Shown here: positions 1-6,832 of the stretch, piece by piece | Position numbering within the stretch: the first letter of the stretch is position 1 | Layout: every line of letters starts with the position of its first letter | Assembly (NCBI GenBank): GCA_022360355.1 | Contig: JAKSCY010000132.1 | Location: forward strand, 1 to 8,292 | DNA from: Chlorobiales bacterium | GTDB taxonomy: Bacteria; Bacteroidota; Chlorobiia; Chlorobiales; Chlorobiaceae | Length of the DNA: 8,292 nt | Direction: 5' to 3' | Position numbers and translations under genes: made by a program | Notes under the pieces: generated by a model | What the model saw: only the letters and a program-made list of their open reading frames with translations | What the model was told of the DNA's origin: nothing | The model's database searches: none

Positions 1-291
1 ATGATCAGCCTCCCGAAATATCCCGTCTGTGTGGAGTGCAAACAGCAGCTTAACACATGCTTGTTCGACCTTGGCGAAATCTGTCTCGGCCCGATAACCA
101 GAGCGGGCTGCGATGCAGTCTGTACCACCGGTAAAACAGCTTGTTTGGGCTGTCGAGGGCCTGCCGAGGATATCAACTTTCCGTCGTTCATGCAGCTGGT
201 AACCGACAAGAAATTGAGCCTTGACGACCTTGATGAAAAGCTTGGATTTTATAACTGTTTCGAGGAATTTCGGCATGACAACAAAAGTTGA
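1..291 (+). CDS. [NiFe] hydrogenase small (delta) subunit, C-terminal part
   Basis: Partial gene running in from the left edge. The ATG at base 1 is most likely an internal Met, since the whole family is roughly 250 residues and only 96 are present. The visible part is the iron-sulfur domain. Cysteines at fragment residues 10, 13, 20, 28, 37, 41, 48 and 51, within the pattern CxxC...C...CLGPxTRAGC...C...CxGCRGP, match the medial and distal [4Fe-4S] ligands of F420-non-reducing and group 3b sulfhydrogenase small subunits. The N-terminal domain with the proximal cluster lies outside the window. The protein would pass electrons between the NiFe site of the next gene and a flavin/NAD(P) subunit, which in this type is usually encoded just upstream. 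No twin-arginine export signal can be judged. The stop (289-291) lies inside the next gene, so the two are translationally coupled. The subunit identity is secure; the exact hydrogenase group (3b against Mvh-like) is inferred. Confidence 0.9.
   Translation: MISLPKYPVCVECKQQLNTCLFDLGEICLGPITRAGCDAVCTTGKTACLGCRGPAEDINFPSFMQLVTDKKLSLDDLDEKLGFYNCFEEFRHDNKS
262..267 (+). promoter_or_regulatory. Ribosome binding site for hydrogenase large subunit
   Basis: GAGGAA lies 7 nt before ATG 275, inside the end of the small-subunit gene. It is the reason for choosing this start over the in-frame ATG at 221, which would overlap the small subunit by about 70 nt and add 18 residues with no family counterpart. 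Confidence 0.7.
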
Positions 292-1555
292 TTGCAATAT
301 CGATGTCCACCACCTGACACGGGTTGAAGGGCACGGCAATATCCACATAAGAATAAGGGAAGGAAAACTGACCGAGGCGACCTGGGCTGTCGTCGAAACC
401 CCGAGATTTTTCGAAATGATGGTCAAGGAAATGAGTGCAGAAAGGGTTCCTTTCCTCACCTCGAGGATCTGCGGGATCTGTTCGATCAGTCATTCACTCG
501 CCAGTATAAGATCTCTGGAACGTGCCATGGACATTGTGCCTCCGCCACCGGCAGAGAAACTGCGCCTGCTGGCCATGCACGGAGAAACCCTGCAAAGCCA
601 CGCGCTACACCTGTTCTTTCTTGCCATACCGGATTTCGTCAATACACCCAATGTGTTACCGCTCATTACATCACACCCCGATATAGTCCAGTCGGGATTA
701 CGGCTGAAAGAAGCAGGAAATGCAATCAGCGCCCTGACCACAGGCCGCTTCACCCATCCGGTCAGCCTTGTTCTCGGCGGAGTCAGCAAAGCTCCCGACA
801 AAAAGGGGCTTGCTGCACTCGGGAAACAACTCGAGAGCGTTCTTCCTGACCTCGACAAAACCCTGGAATTTTGCAAAACCCTTTCCATACCGGATTTTCA
901 GAGGGAAACCGAGTTTGTCTCATTGTACAATGGAAGTACATACCCTTTTATCGGTGGGAATTTGCTGTCCACCGACGGCATCAGAAAAGACGAGAACGAC
1001 TACCTCACAATGACCAATGAGTATCAGGAAGAATTCACAACAAGCAAATTCACAAAGCTAAGCAGGGAATCCTTTGCCGCCGGAGCACTTGCCCGGTTCA
1101 ACAACAACCATGCATTCCTGCATCCGAAAGCGAGGGAAATTGCCGCTGTCTTCGGCCTTGAACCGGTCAACCACAACCCGTTCATGAACAACATTGCACA
1201 GCTGGTCGAATGTTACCATATCGTGCATGACGCCATATCCATGATCGACATACTGCTCGATGATCCGCTCGAGGAACTGAAAACAGCATGGAAACCCAAA
1301 GCAGGGAAAGCAACCGGGGCAGTGGAAGCACCGAGAGGTATTCTTTACCATCATATGGAAGTCGATGAAAGAGGCAAGGTTGTCAGAGGCGACTGCATTA
1401 TACCGACTACCCAGAACAACGCAAACATACACATTGACCTGAAAGCCCTTACGCTCCAGGCTCTGGAAGAGGGGAAAACCGACAAAGAGATACAGCAGCT
1501 TTGCGAAATGGTTGTCAGGAGCTATGATCCGTGTATCTCATGTTCGGTTCACTGA
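275..1555 (+). CDS. [NiFe] hydrogenase large (alpha) subunit, sulfhydrogenase type
   Basis: Catalytic subunit that splits or forms H2 at a NiFe(CN)2CO centre, 426 residues and probably cytoplasmic. The N-terminal motif RVEGHG is at residues 16-21. The first nickel motif RICGIC is at 64-69 with His73, and the second, DPCISCSVH, is at 418-426, giving the four cysteine ligands C66, C69, C420 and C423. Length and motifs fit group 3b (HyhL/HydA, hydrogenase/sulfur reductase alpha), which works as an NADP-linked bidirectional enzyme and can reduce sulfur in vitro in Pyrococcus. The frame is open from 221, but ATG 275 is preferred because GAGGAA (262-267) sits 7 nt upstream and the HLTRVEGH block then starts at the usual distance from the N-terminus. 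Oddity: the stop codon follows His426 directly, so the C-terminal peptide normally removed by a maturation endopeptidase is missing. Family assignment is firm; the electron partner is inferred. Confidence 0.95.
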   Translation: MTTKVDCNIDVHHLTRVEGHGNIHIRIREGKLTEATWAVVETPRFFEMMVKEMSAERVPFLTSRICGICSISHSLASIRSLERAMDIVPPPPAEKLRLLAMHGETLQSHALHLFFLAIPDFVNTPNVLPLITSHPDIVQSGLRLKEAGNAISALTTGRFTHPVSLVLGGVSKAPDKKGLAALGKQLESVLPDLDKTLEFCKTLSIPDFQRETEFVSLYNGSTYPFIGGNLLSTDGIRKDENDYLTMTNEYQEEFTTSKFTKLSRESFAAGALARFNNNHAFLHPKAREIAAVFGLEPVNHNPFMNNIAQLVECYHIVHDAISMIDILLDDPLEELKTAWKPKAGKATGAVEAPRGILYHHMEVDERGKVVRGDCIIPTTQNNANIHIDLKALTLQALEEGKTDKEIQQLCEMVVRSYDPCISCSVH

Positions 1556-1556
1556 T

Positions 1557-1592
1557 CACCTTTTTCACCGGAAACAACCGGAGAAAAAGGTG
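1557..1592. terminator. Bidirectional hairpin terminator between convergent genes
   Basis: Perfect 10-bp inverted repeat CACCTTTTTC (1557-1566) / GAAAAAGGTG (1583-1592). The stem continues, after an A-A mismatch, with CCGG/CCGG around a 6-nt AAACAA loop. It starts one base after the hydrogenase stop and ends 11 nt before the stop of the FKBP gene on the other strand, so it can fold in transcripts from both sides. There is no long T-run after the stem; the T5/A5 tracts are inside the stem. Termination strength is therefore uncertain, although position and symmetry fit the role well. Confidence 0.75.
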
Positions 1593-1603
1593 TATTCCTT
1601 GCT

Positions 1604-2032
1604 TCAAAGAATTTCAACAAGCTCGATCGAAAAGGTCAGGTCCTGGCCTGCTAACGGATGATTGGCATCGATTGTTATCGAAGCATCTGAAACATCGGTA
1701 ACAAGGACAATAGCGTTTTGACCGTTCGCCATGCCGACCTGAAGCTGCTGACCGACGCTGACCTGAAGATCCTGCGGAAGCTGTTCACGTTTGACCTCGG
1801 TTACCAGATCCCCGTTTCGCTGACCATATGCATTGTCGGCATCAATGGTCGTCTCTCTGGACTCTCCCGGCTGAAGCCCGATAACAGCCAGTTCAAAGCC
1901 GGGAATTACCGATCCCGCTCCAACTGTAAACTCAAGCGGCTCGCGATCCGCTGATGTATCAAAAACAGTTCCATCACCCAGTTTACCGGTATAATGAACT
2001 TTTACGGTATCGCCCTCTTTCGCTTCTGGCAT
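1604..2032 (-). CDS. FKBP-type peptidyl-prolyl cis-trans isomerase, SlyD-like
   Basis: Soluble folding catalyst of 142 residues that speeds cis-trans isomerisation of X-Pro bonds and may act as a chaperone. The FKBP core is split: residues 1-70 carry [14 protein letters not shown] (14-27, with Tyr14, Phe24 and Asp25 of the active pocket) and VIPGFE (42-47). Residues about 71-124 form the insert-in-flap chaperone domain, and [15 protein letters not shown] (124-138) closes the core. This is the arrangement of SlyD, FkpB and archaeal short FKBPs. The histidine/cysteine-rich metal-binding tail of E. coli SlyD is absent, so a nickel-delivery role to the neighbouring hydrogenase is not supported by the sequence even though SlyD has that role in E. 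coli. The start is certain: AGGAGG (complement of 2038-2043) lies 5 nt upstream, and a stop codon comes a few codons before the ATG in frame. There is no signal peptide. Confidence 0.93.
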   Translation of the reverse strand: MPEAKEGDTVKVHYTGKLGDGTVFDTSADREPLEFTVGAGSVIPGFELAVIGLQPGESRETTIDADNAYGQRNGDLVTEVKREQLPQDLQVSVGQQLQVGMANGQNAIVLVTDVSDASITIDANHPLAGQDLTFSIELVEIL

Positions 2033-2057
2033 GAAATCCTCCTCATTTTTCTTTTCA

Positions 2058-2084
2058 TTAATAAAACCTTACACGATCAACCAT
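2058..2084 (-). CDS. Possible 8-codon leader ORF upstream of FKBP gene
   Basis: ATG at 2084 opens a short frame encoding MVDRVRFY, then TAA. It is preceded by a consensus AGGAGG (complement of 2092-2097) with an ideal 7-nt spacer. It ends 25 nt before the FKBP start and is out of frame with it. Such a perfect initiation site on so short a frame is unlikely by chance in a 212-nt gap. It could be a leader peptide that tunes FKBP translation, or the stub of a decayed gene. No function is known and the peptide matches nothing I recognise. Confidence 0.35.
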   Translation of the reverse strand: MVDRVRFY

Positions 2085-2147
2085 CGCCAGTCCTCCTGTA
2101 AAACCAGAAACCTGGAAACAATCGATACCAGAAATAAGCTATACAAA

Positions 2148-2184
2148 TATAATTAATTATACTATCGTGCCGCTTTTCCGGGAA
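2148..2184 (-). promoter_or_regulatory. Candidate promoter with palindromic -10 region for the FKBP gene
   Basis: TATAATTAATTATA at 2148-2161 is a perfect 14-bp palindrome. On the minus strand it supplies an exact TATAAT (-10) at 2161-2156. Seventeen nt upstream is TTCCCG (2184-2179), a poor -35. A start near 2149 would give about 65 nt of leader before the 8-codon ORF and about 115 nt before FKBP. The palindrome might also serve as a binding site for a dimeric regulator. The -10 match is good and the -35 is weak, so this is tentative. Confidence 0.3.
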
Positions 2185-2195
2185 ACCCTGCGGCA
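2168..2195 (-). terminator. Weak hairpin downstream of the FAD oxidoreductase gene
   Basis: TGCCGC (2168-2173) pairs with GCGGCA (2190-2195), with an inner GGG/CCC pair across AAA and an asymmetric internal loop. It lies about 50 nt past the stop of the oxidoreductase gene and overlaps the candidate FKBP promoter. No T-run follows on the minus strand, so an intrinsic terminator is only a possibility. Confidence 0.2.
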
Positions 2196-2244
2196 ACCGG
2201 ATCACTGTTAGAATGCGAGGCAACCTGTCAAAGGTACACCGACT

Positions 2245-3438
2245 TCATTTCAGCTTCTTCAACCGCTCGCTCTCACTGAGGGAACGGGACACGCAGTCCT
2301 CGATAGCCATGCCTCCAAAATAGTTGCCGGTGAGGAGCAGGTTTTTCCCTCCAAGCATACCGTCCATCCTTTCCAGCCATTGGCGGTGACCGACACGCAA
2401 TGAGGGAACCGTGTTCGTGACCTCGTATTTATGAACGATTTTATCTTCTGCGATACCGAGAACATTGGTGATTCGCTGCATTTTTGTCTCGTCGGTTTCT
2501 CCCGGCTTGAAATGGAACGCGAAGCCCCGGTAATTATCATCAGGAACTGTATCGCGGGAAACAGCCGAAAAGAAAATATCATTCGGCGAAATAATGGCGG
2601 CAACAGGTTTAAGCGAAATATCATTTTTCCTGACAACAACACCGACGGAATCGACCGATGCAGCCTTGAGAGTTCCAAGGTGCCCGGCAATATCTGCCTC
2701 GATCGTCTGAAGCAACCGAGAGGAAATTGTCGAAGGAGTTGCAAGAGCAAGTGTTGCGGCTGAATGAGTCACTCCCGCTTGTGTCGTGATCGCGTAACGA
2801 CCGTCAAGCACCTCGATACCCGTGACTTCCTGACTGGTAAAAACATTGATCCCTTTGCTTCTGGCAATCGCCCTTGCAATAGATTGCAGACCATCCTTAA
2901 AAGTATAGTTTTTGAGTACCTCTTTTCGTTTTGGCCGTGATTTGAACATCATGTCGGCGGGAAAATCACCTGTCGGCTGTGAAGGAACCGCATTGAAGAA
3001 ATGACTGAGGGTGTTGTTGTAATTGTTGACTCCGACGATTTTGGAGTAATACTCACGAACGCTCAAGCCCTCTTTCTTCAGAGAAAAGATATTCGGAATG
3101 GATTTGAGAGCCTCGAAAATATTGAGAGCCGAAAAAACCGATTTAAGCTGCTTGTCGACCAGTAACGTGAAAGGAACTTTCTCCCTGGGAATAATGGAAT
3201 CAGTGAGATGACAGGCATCAACAATGTCCAGCAGATTCTGATATGAATTATAACAGGTATGTGCTCCCATCTCAAGCCAGAATTGTGTGTCATTGCCTGT
3301 ATAACGAGGCGAGTTGAACGACCCGCCCGGACTGTCGTTTTTTTCCAGCAAAGTGGTTTTGAATCCGGCCTGCGAGCAGTAATACGCGAGACTGAGCCCA
3401 CTGATTCCCCCTCCAACTACAACAACATCACTTTTCAT
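2245..3438 (-). CDS. FAD-dependent amine oxidase family protein, protoporphyrinogen oxidase-like
   Basis: Flavoprotein of 397 residues. The N-terminal dinucleotide-binding fold is clear: VVVVGGGISGLSLAYY has GxGxxG at 9-14, followed by the ribose-binding Glu32 in LLEKNDSPGGS, with the amine-oxidase GG pair at 38-39. A substrate domain fills the middle, and the C-terminal block TGNYFGGMAIEDCV (370-383) closes the FAD site. That last block resembles the GNYxxGVAxGRCV motif of HemY-type protoporphyrinogen oxidases, which make protoporphyrin IX for heme and bacteriochlorophyll. The protein is some 60-70 residues shorter than typical HemY, so a carotenoid-desaturase-like or other amine-oxidase substrate is possible. 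ATG 3438 puts the FAD motif at residue 9, as expected; the ribosome-binding site (AGGC) is weak. It is separated by 212 and 280 nt from its neighbours and has no tetrapyrrole gene beside it. Superfamily is sure; substrate is inferred. Confidence 0.85.
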   Translation of the reverse strand: MKSDVVVVGGGISGLSLAYYCSQAGFKTTLLEKNDSPGGSFNSPRYTGNDTQFWLEMGAHTCYNSYQNLLDIVDACHLTDSIIPREKVPFTLLVDKQLKSVFSALNIFEALKSIPNIFSLKKEGLSVREYYSKIVGVNNYNNTLSHFFNAVPSQPTGDFPADMMFKSRPKRKEVLKNYTFKDGLQSIARAIARSKGINVFTSQEVTGIEVLDGRYAITTQAGVTHSAATLALATPSTISSRLLQTIEADIAGHLGTLKAASVDSVGVVVRKNDISLKPVAAIISPNDIFFSAVSRDTVPDDNYRGFAFHFKPGETDETKMQRITNVLGIAEDKIVHKYEVTNTVPSLRVGHRQWLERMDGMLGGKNLLLTGNYFGGMAIEDCVSRSLSESERLKKLK

Positions 3439-3508
3439 TATTTGCCTGTTTGATCATTTCCCCGAAGCTGCTCCGAAAAATGTCGTGGGCGGCTCAAGAG
3501 CAAGACGA

Positions 3509-3531
3509 CCGGAGTCCCGACAATGCCGGGA
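3509..3531. repeat. Imperfect hairpin repeat, copy 1
   Basis: A 23-nt unit that starts CCGGAGTCCC and ends GCCGGGA. Inside it TCCCG (3515-3519) pairs with CGGGA (3527-3531) around a 7-nt loop. It shares 17 end positions with copy 2, which begins 37 nt further on. Confidence 0.55.
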
Positions 3532-3545
3532 TAGGCTTGAGAAAC

Positions 3546-3569
3546 CCGGAGTCCCCCGATGAGCCGGGA
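3546..3569. repeat. Imperfect hairpin repeat, copy 2
   Basis: A 24-nt unit with the same ends as copy 1 (CCGGAGTCCC and GCCGGGA) and a different 7-nt middle. CCCGG (3545-3549) can pair with CCGGG (3564-3568). On the + strand a T6 run follows at 3577-3582, so this copy could look like a terminator, but there is no + strand gene just upstream. The conserved ends and variable loop suggest a dispersed structural repeat. Confidence 0.55.
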
Positions 3570-3718
3570 GTAACAGTTTTTTCGAAATGCCTTTTAAATG
3601 TTTGTGGCGCAATTTAGTAAAATCAACACACTTTACCATGGTATTTGAGGCTGATCGGGGAGGTTACCCTCGGAACTTGCATCACTTGAAGGCCGAATGA
3701 AGGGAAACCACATTCATC

Positions 3719-5230
3719 TTAATGCCCGTCTTTGTCCTGAACCTGGAACACGCCTTTTGCATCCTTCTTCAACTCATAGTAAAACCATCTGTTCACGCCT
3801 TTTGCCTTCTCACTCCGAAACGCAATGACAGCGGTCTGCCCGTCAGTCCGCAGATTGATCGCTCCATAAACACCTACGTTGCGCTTGAATACCTCGTCAA
3901 GGATTTTAGCCCGATCTTCCTCAAGCTCTTTTTTCTTCTGGGCGTCGGCTTCCTTGTCGATTTTGGCAACAAGCTTGTCGAGTTTGCCGCGAAGCTTGAC
4001 ATCCTCTTTCTCGCGGGTCGAACGTAAGATCTCGGTACAGAGCACCAGCGGCCTTTTTCCGCGGCCTTTTTTACCAAGCAGACCGAGGAGATCGGGGCGA
4101 GGGTGCACGTGGCTCTCTTCGTCCCCGGACGAAACTACGTAAGCCGCAGGCCTTGTCACCTCCAGAAATTCGTCAGTCACGTCGGACGACCCGTGATGGC
4201 AGCATTTCATCATGTCAACTGCGAACCTCGACCTTGCTTTTTCAATCATTTTCGCCGACTCGGCCATGGTGGTAGGTGCTTCACCTTCATTGCCGTAATG
4301 ACGTATCAGGAAATGCTCGGCAGGCGTGTTGAGGTCACCGCCGAACAGAATGGAAAAATCGTGATACTGAAGCCGCAACAAAACCGAGTGCCCGTTCTTG
4401 GTTTTGCCCTCATTCATCGCCTTCGCCGTCATCGAACTTGCAAAGGTCCGGAGACCCTTCCTGCCGTCCGGCGCTCTCTCGATTACCGGGCCCAGAACCT
4501 CGATCGTGAAGTCCTCGTTGTTCGAGGGTGCGAAACCCGGCATCCAGGTATGCCCGCCCTCCTTCTGCCCATGCTCTGTGGAAAGCATCGAGACATTGCC
4601 GAACCTGTCGCTGTTGAGCGCAGTCCAGATCAGTTCCGGATACCATTTTTCGCCGCGCACCGCCGCGTTCGAATAGAGCTTTCGGGCCGCAGTCTTGCTG
4701 GCGCGAATGTCCGTTAGAAAACCGTCTGTCACCGGCCCCAGCAGATCATCGCCAGTCCGCTCCATCAGGCCATTATGATAGACATGTTCGAACGATATCC
4801 GTGGATTCTCGAAAATCTTCTGGAAACCACGATAGTGGTCACTATCAGGATGGGTAGCGACAGCAGCATGAAAGGTGAACTGTTTCTTGAAATCCCGAAA
4901 ACGATATTCCAGATAGCCTTTCATGTTGTCACCAACACCGGCATCGATGATCATGATCTTCTCCCTGGAGCCAAGCTGGGGAGTAGTAACGATACAGCCG
5001 TCACCCTGGCCCACGTCGAGGAAGATCATTTCGAGTACACGTTCCTCCTGATAATCCTCTTTCCTGATGGCGAAGGTATCCTTGCCCCACTTCACCTCAT
5101 CCCAGTCATTGTTGATATTGTCACCGATCCGCAGCCAGTCACCCCAGAGAAGCTGTTTCTTCCTGGTCCTCAGATTACCCGTATCATAGAGATAAACCAC
5201 AGGACCCTTCGCATATCGTATTGTTCCCAT
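3719..5230 (-). CDS. Soluble ComEC-type metallo-beta-lactamase-fold protein with extra N- and C-terminal modules
   Basis: 503 residues with no membrane segment or signal peptide. Residues 1-62 are a basic/aromatic beta-rich stretch (YLYDTGN, WGDWLRIG) that may be an SH3-like or similar small domain. An MBL hydrolase domain follows. It has FLDVGQGD (70-77), Asp96 in DAG, the metal motif THPDSDH (126-132), an Asp299 strand in FGGDLN, KCCHHGS (342-348) and SSGDEESHVHPRPDLL (367-382). These are the hallmarks of the ComEC/Rec2 MBL subfamily, here without the ComEC membrane channel. Residues about 404-447 are highly charged and predicted by eye to be coiled coil, and a short beta-rich tail ends the protein. 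The metal ligands look intact, so it should be an active phosphodiesterase or related hydrolase; the substrate is unknown. ATG 5230 has GGGAG 7 nt upstream. It stands alone between gaps of 142 and 280 nt. Similar soluble proteins occur in some defence loci, but no partner gene is present here. Confidence 0.85.
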   Translation of the reverse strand: MGTIRYAKGPVVYLYDTGNLRTRKKQLLWGDWLRIGDNINNDWDEVKWGKDTFAIRKEDYQEERVLEMIFLDVGQGDGCIVTTPQLGSREKIMIIDAGVGDNMKGYLEYRFRDFKKQFTFHAAVATHPDSDHYRGFQKIFENPRISFEHVYHNGLMERTGDDLLGPVTDGFLTDIRASKTAARKLYSNAAVRGEKWYPELIWTALNSDRFGNVSMLSTEHGQKEGGHTWMPGFAPSNNEDFTIEVLGPVIERAPDGRKGLRTFASSMTAKAMNEGKTKNGHSVLLRLQYHDFSILFGGDLNTPAEHFLIRHYGNEGEAPTTMAESAKMIEKARSRFAVDMMKCCHHGSSDVTDEFLEVTRPAAYVVSSGDEESHVHPRPDLLGLLGKKGRGKRPLVLCTEILRSTREKEDVKLRGKLDKLVAKIDKEADAQKKKELEEDRAKILDEVFKRNVGVYGAINLRTDGQTAVIAFRSEKAKGVNRWFYYELKKDAKGVFQVQDKDGH

Positions 5231-5372
5231 ACGTTTGCTCCCGCTACATAAAACCCCTTTTTTGCCCCTTATCTTTCTAATTTCTCAACAAATGCCGAAA
5301 TATTCAAGCAAGACAGACCGGCACCCTGATTGAAATCATGATTATCGATACCCTAAAACATGAAACTTTTGG

Positions 5373-5921
5373 TTATAGACCTGTAGCCCCTGCTGAGCCT
5401 TCATACCCTCCGTCGCGGTAGTTCTGAACGTAACGGACATAGTTCTCAGGCGACTCGCCAATTGTCCGGCGCTCGCCGTCTGTAATCGGCCGCATGACTT
5501 TTGCGGGAACACCGGCAACCAGCATCCCGGAGGGAACGGTAAACCCCTGCCTGACGAGGGAACCCGCAGCCACAATCGAGTACGGCTCGATCACGCAGTC
5601 ATCGAGAAGCACCGCCCCCATACCGACAAGCACGTACTCCTCCACTGTACAGGCATGCAGCACAGCCCCGTGCCCTATCGTAACATAGCTTCCGATGTTG
5701 AGCGGCCCGGTGTCATGCGTGACGTGAAGCGTAGCGTTGTCCTGAACGCTTGTTTTTTCGCCTATCCGTATCGGACAGACATCTCCGCGAATAACCGTGT
5801 TGAACCAAACGCTTGATTGTGCGCCTATGGTTACATCACCGATAATGCGACCTCCCTCTGCTACAAATACCGATTCATGAATATCAGGCCATACGCCTTT
5901 GTAGGGTAATACTGTTGCCAT
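5373..5921 (-). CDS. Gamma-carbonic anhydrase-like hexapeptide-repeat protein
   Basis: 182-residue left-handed beta-helix protein of the YrdA/PaaY/CamH group. Repeated [LIV]-G-x4 turns run from about residue 25 to 135. The conserved RGD (45-47) and QDN (60-62) are present. Metal ligands correspond to His66 (LHVTHD), His84 and His89 (GHGAVLHAC), with the last two five apart as in Methanosarcina Cam. A C-terminal helix (NYVRYVQNYRDG, 160-171) packs on the trimer as usual. The acidic loop of Cam is missing, which is normal for the CamH branch. In this branch CO2 hydration has often been hard to show, so thioesterase-like or other small-molecule roles are also possible. It is cytoplasmic, with no signal peptide. 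It lies 41 nt downstream of the SDR gene and may share its transcript. ATG 5921 matches the family N-terminus; its ribosome-binding site is poor, consistent with dependence on the upstream gene. Confidence 0.9.
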   Translation of the reverse strand: MATVLPYKGVWPDIHESVFVAEGGRIIGDVTIGAQSSVWFNTVIRGDVCPIRIGEKTSVQDNATLHVTHDTGPLNIGSYVTIGHGAVLHACTVEEYVLVGMGAVLLDDCVIEPYSIVAAGSLVRQGFTVPSGMLVAGVPAKVMRPITDGERRTIGESPENYVRYVQNYRDGGYEGSAGATGL

Positions 5922-5962
5922 GTCTGAAAACTATATTTGAAGATTGAAAAACCGGAACTTCG

Positions 5963-6832
5963 CTATTGATGCACCCTCCACCCACCACCGACATAGATGA
6001 GTTGCCCGTTCAACCAGCGAGCTTGTTCAGATGCAAGAAAAACAATCACATCGGCAACATCCTCGGGTTTACCGATACGGCGTAACGGTGTGTTGGCCGC
6101 AATATGAGTTTCTTCTTCAGGAGTCAGATAACCTGTCTGTATCGGACCGGGGGCAACTATATTGACGGTGATTCCGTATCTGCCTAATTCAATAGCTGCT
6201 GAACGGCTGTATGACTCTATTGCATGCTTGCTTGCCGCATAGCTGACATTGGCCTCATGGGCATGGGCGGCGTCGGTACTCAGGTTTATAATACACCCCG
6301 TTTGGGCTTTCCGTTCAAGAAACCGCCGTGTATATTCGGACATCATGAGTGCATAAGAACGCGTATTGATAGCACAGTTCACATCGATGTCATCGGCTGT
6401 TATCGTGTGAATACCGAATCCTTCAGTGGTCTCCTTTGCGGGATCGAAAGTATCGAGGGCACAGTAAGTATGATTATTGACCAGGATGTCAACCGGGCCG
6501 AGTTCATTTTCGCAATCATTGAAAAGGAGAGGGATATTGCGAGTGTCCGATAAATCTATCTCTCTTGCCGCCGCTTTTCCATTGAGTGAAGATATTGACT
6601 CCAGAACGGACTTTGCTGTCTGCTGCTGATTGGCCCGATAGAGTAAAACACCGCCCGCACTTGACTCTTTTGCATCTTCCAATTCTGCAGGGGTATGCTC
6701 ACAAGGCTCCCGGAAATACGTAAGAAAAACCTTTGCCCCCTGAGCGGCAAAAGCCTTGGCCGTTGCCGCCCCAATGCCATGATTTGCACCGGTAACAAGA
6801 ACAACTTTCCCTTCAATTTTAGGGTCGATCAC
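5963..6832 (-). CDS. Short-chain dehydrogenase/reductase, FabG-like
   Basis: NAD(P)-dependent oxidoreductase of 289 residues in the classical SDR superfamily. The cofactor motif TGANHGIG is at 14-21 and DLSD at 93-96. NN is at 119-120, and the catalytic set is Ser185, Tyr198 and Lys202 (YAASK) with the normal 13-residue Ser-Tyr spacing. PGPIQTG (228-234) and the C-terminal GGGW block are also typical. It is about 40 residues longer than FabG: extra sequence lies between the second strand and the Asp motif (about 42-75) and after NN (about 126-145). I recall this longer form as a recurrent SDR subgroup often labelled 3-oxoacyl-ACP reductase, without a proven substrate. Translation most likely starts at GTG 6832, with GAGGG (complement of 6840-6844) 7 nt upstream. 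The nearby ATG at 6846 is out of frame and hits a stop after five codons. No fatty-acid gene lies next to it, so a fabG name is not justified. Confidence 0.92.
   Translation of the reverse strand: MIDPKIEGKVVLVTGANHGIGAATAKAFAAQGAKVFLTYFREPCEHTPAELEDAKESSAGGVLLYRANQQQTAKSVLESISSLNGKAAAREIDLSDTRNIPLLFNDCENELGPVDILVNNHTYCALDTFDPAKETTEGFGIHTITADDIDVNCAINTRSYALMMSEYTRRFLERKAQTGCIINLSTDAAHAHEANVSYAASKHAIESYSRSAAIELGRYGITVNIVAPGPIQTGYLTPEEETHIAANTPLRRIGKPEDVADVIVFLASEQARWLNGQLIYVGGGWRVHQ

Larger units (their letters stand above)
3439..3718. other. Intergenic region, 280 nt, with hairpin repeats
   Basis: Gap between the MBL gene (upstream, minus strand) and the oxidoreductase gene. It contains the two repeat copies described separately and a small inverted repeat GAGG/CCTC around 3659-3674. 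A 61-codon minus-strand frame (3454-3639) runs through the repeats, has no recognisable protein features and is not called as a gene. I see no clear promoter and no RNA gene. Confidence 0.6.

Noticed and set aside
490..888. 132-codon open frame on the minus strand inside the hydrogenase gene
   Set aside because: Shadow of the large-subunit gene; Ser/Arg-rich with no motif.
3454..3639. 61-codon minus-strand frame in the repeat region
   Set aside because: It reads through the two hairpin repeats and shows no protein-like features.
4103..4717. 204-codon open frame on the + strand
   Set aside because: It lies wholly antisense to the MBL gene, whose frame carries all the family motifs. The translated product shows no recognisable domain and is rich in Arg, Pro and His, as expected from an antisense frame.
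3719..5230. Possible recent transfer of the MBL gene based on GC
   Set aside because: By hand count, some parts reach over 60 percent GC, but other parts are under 50 percent and the hydrogenase gene has comparable GC-rich stretches. The difference is not convincing by eye.
4775..5251. 158-codon open frame on the + strand
   Set aside because: Antisense to the N-terminal part of the MBL gene, with no ribosome-binding site and no recognisable protein features.
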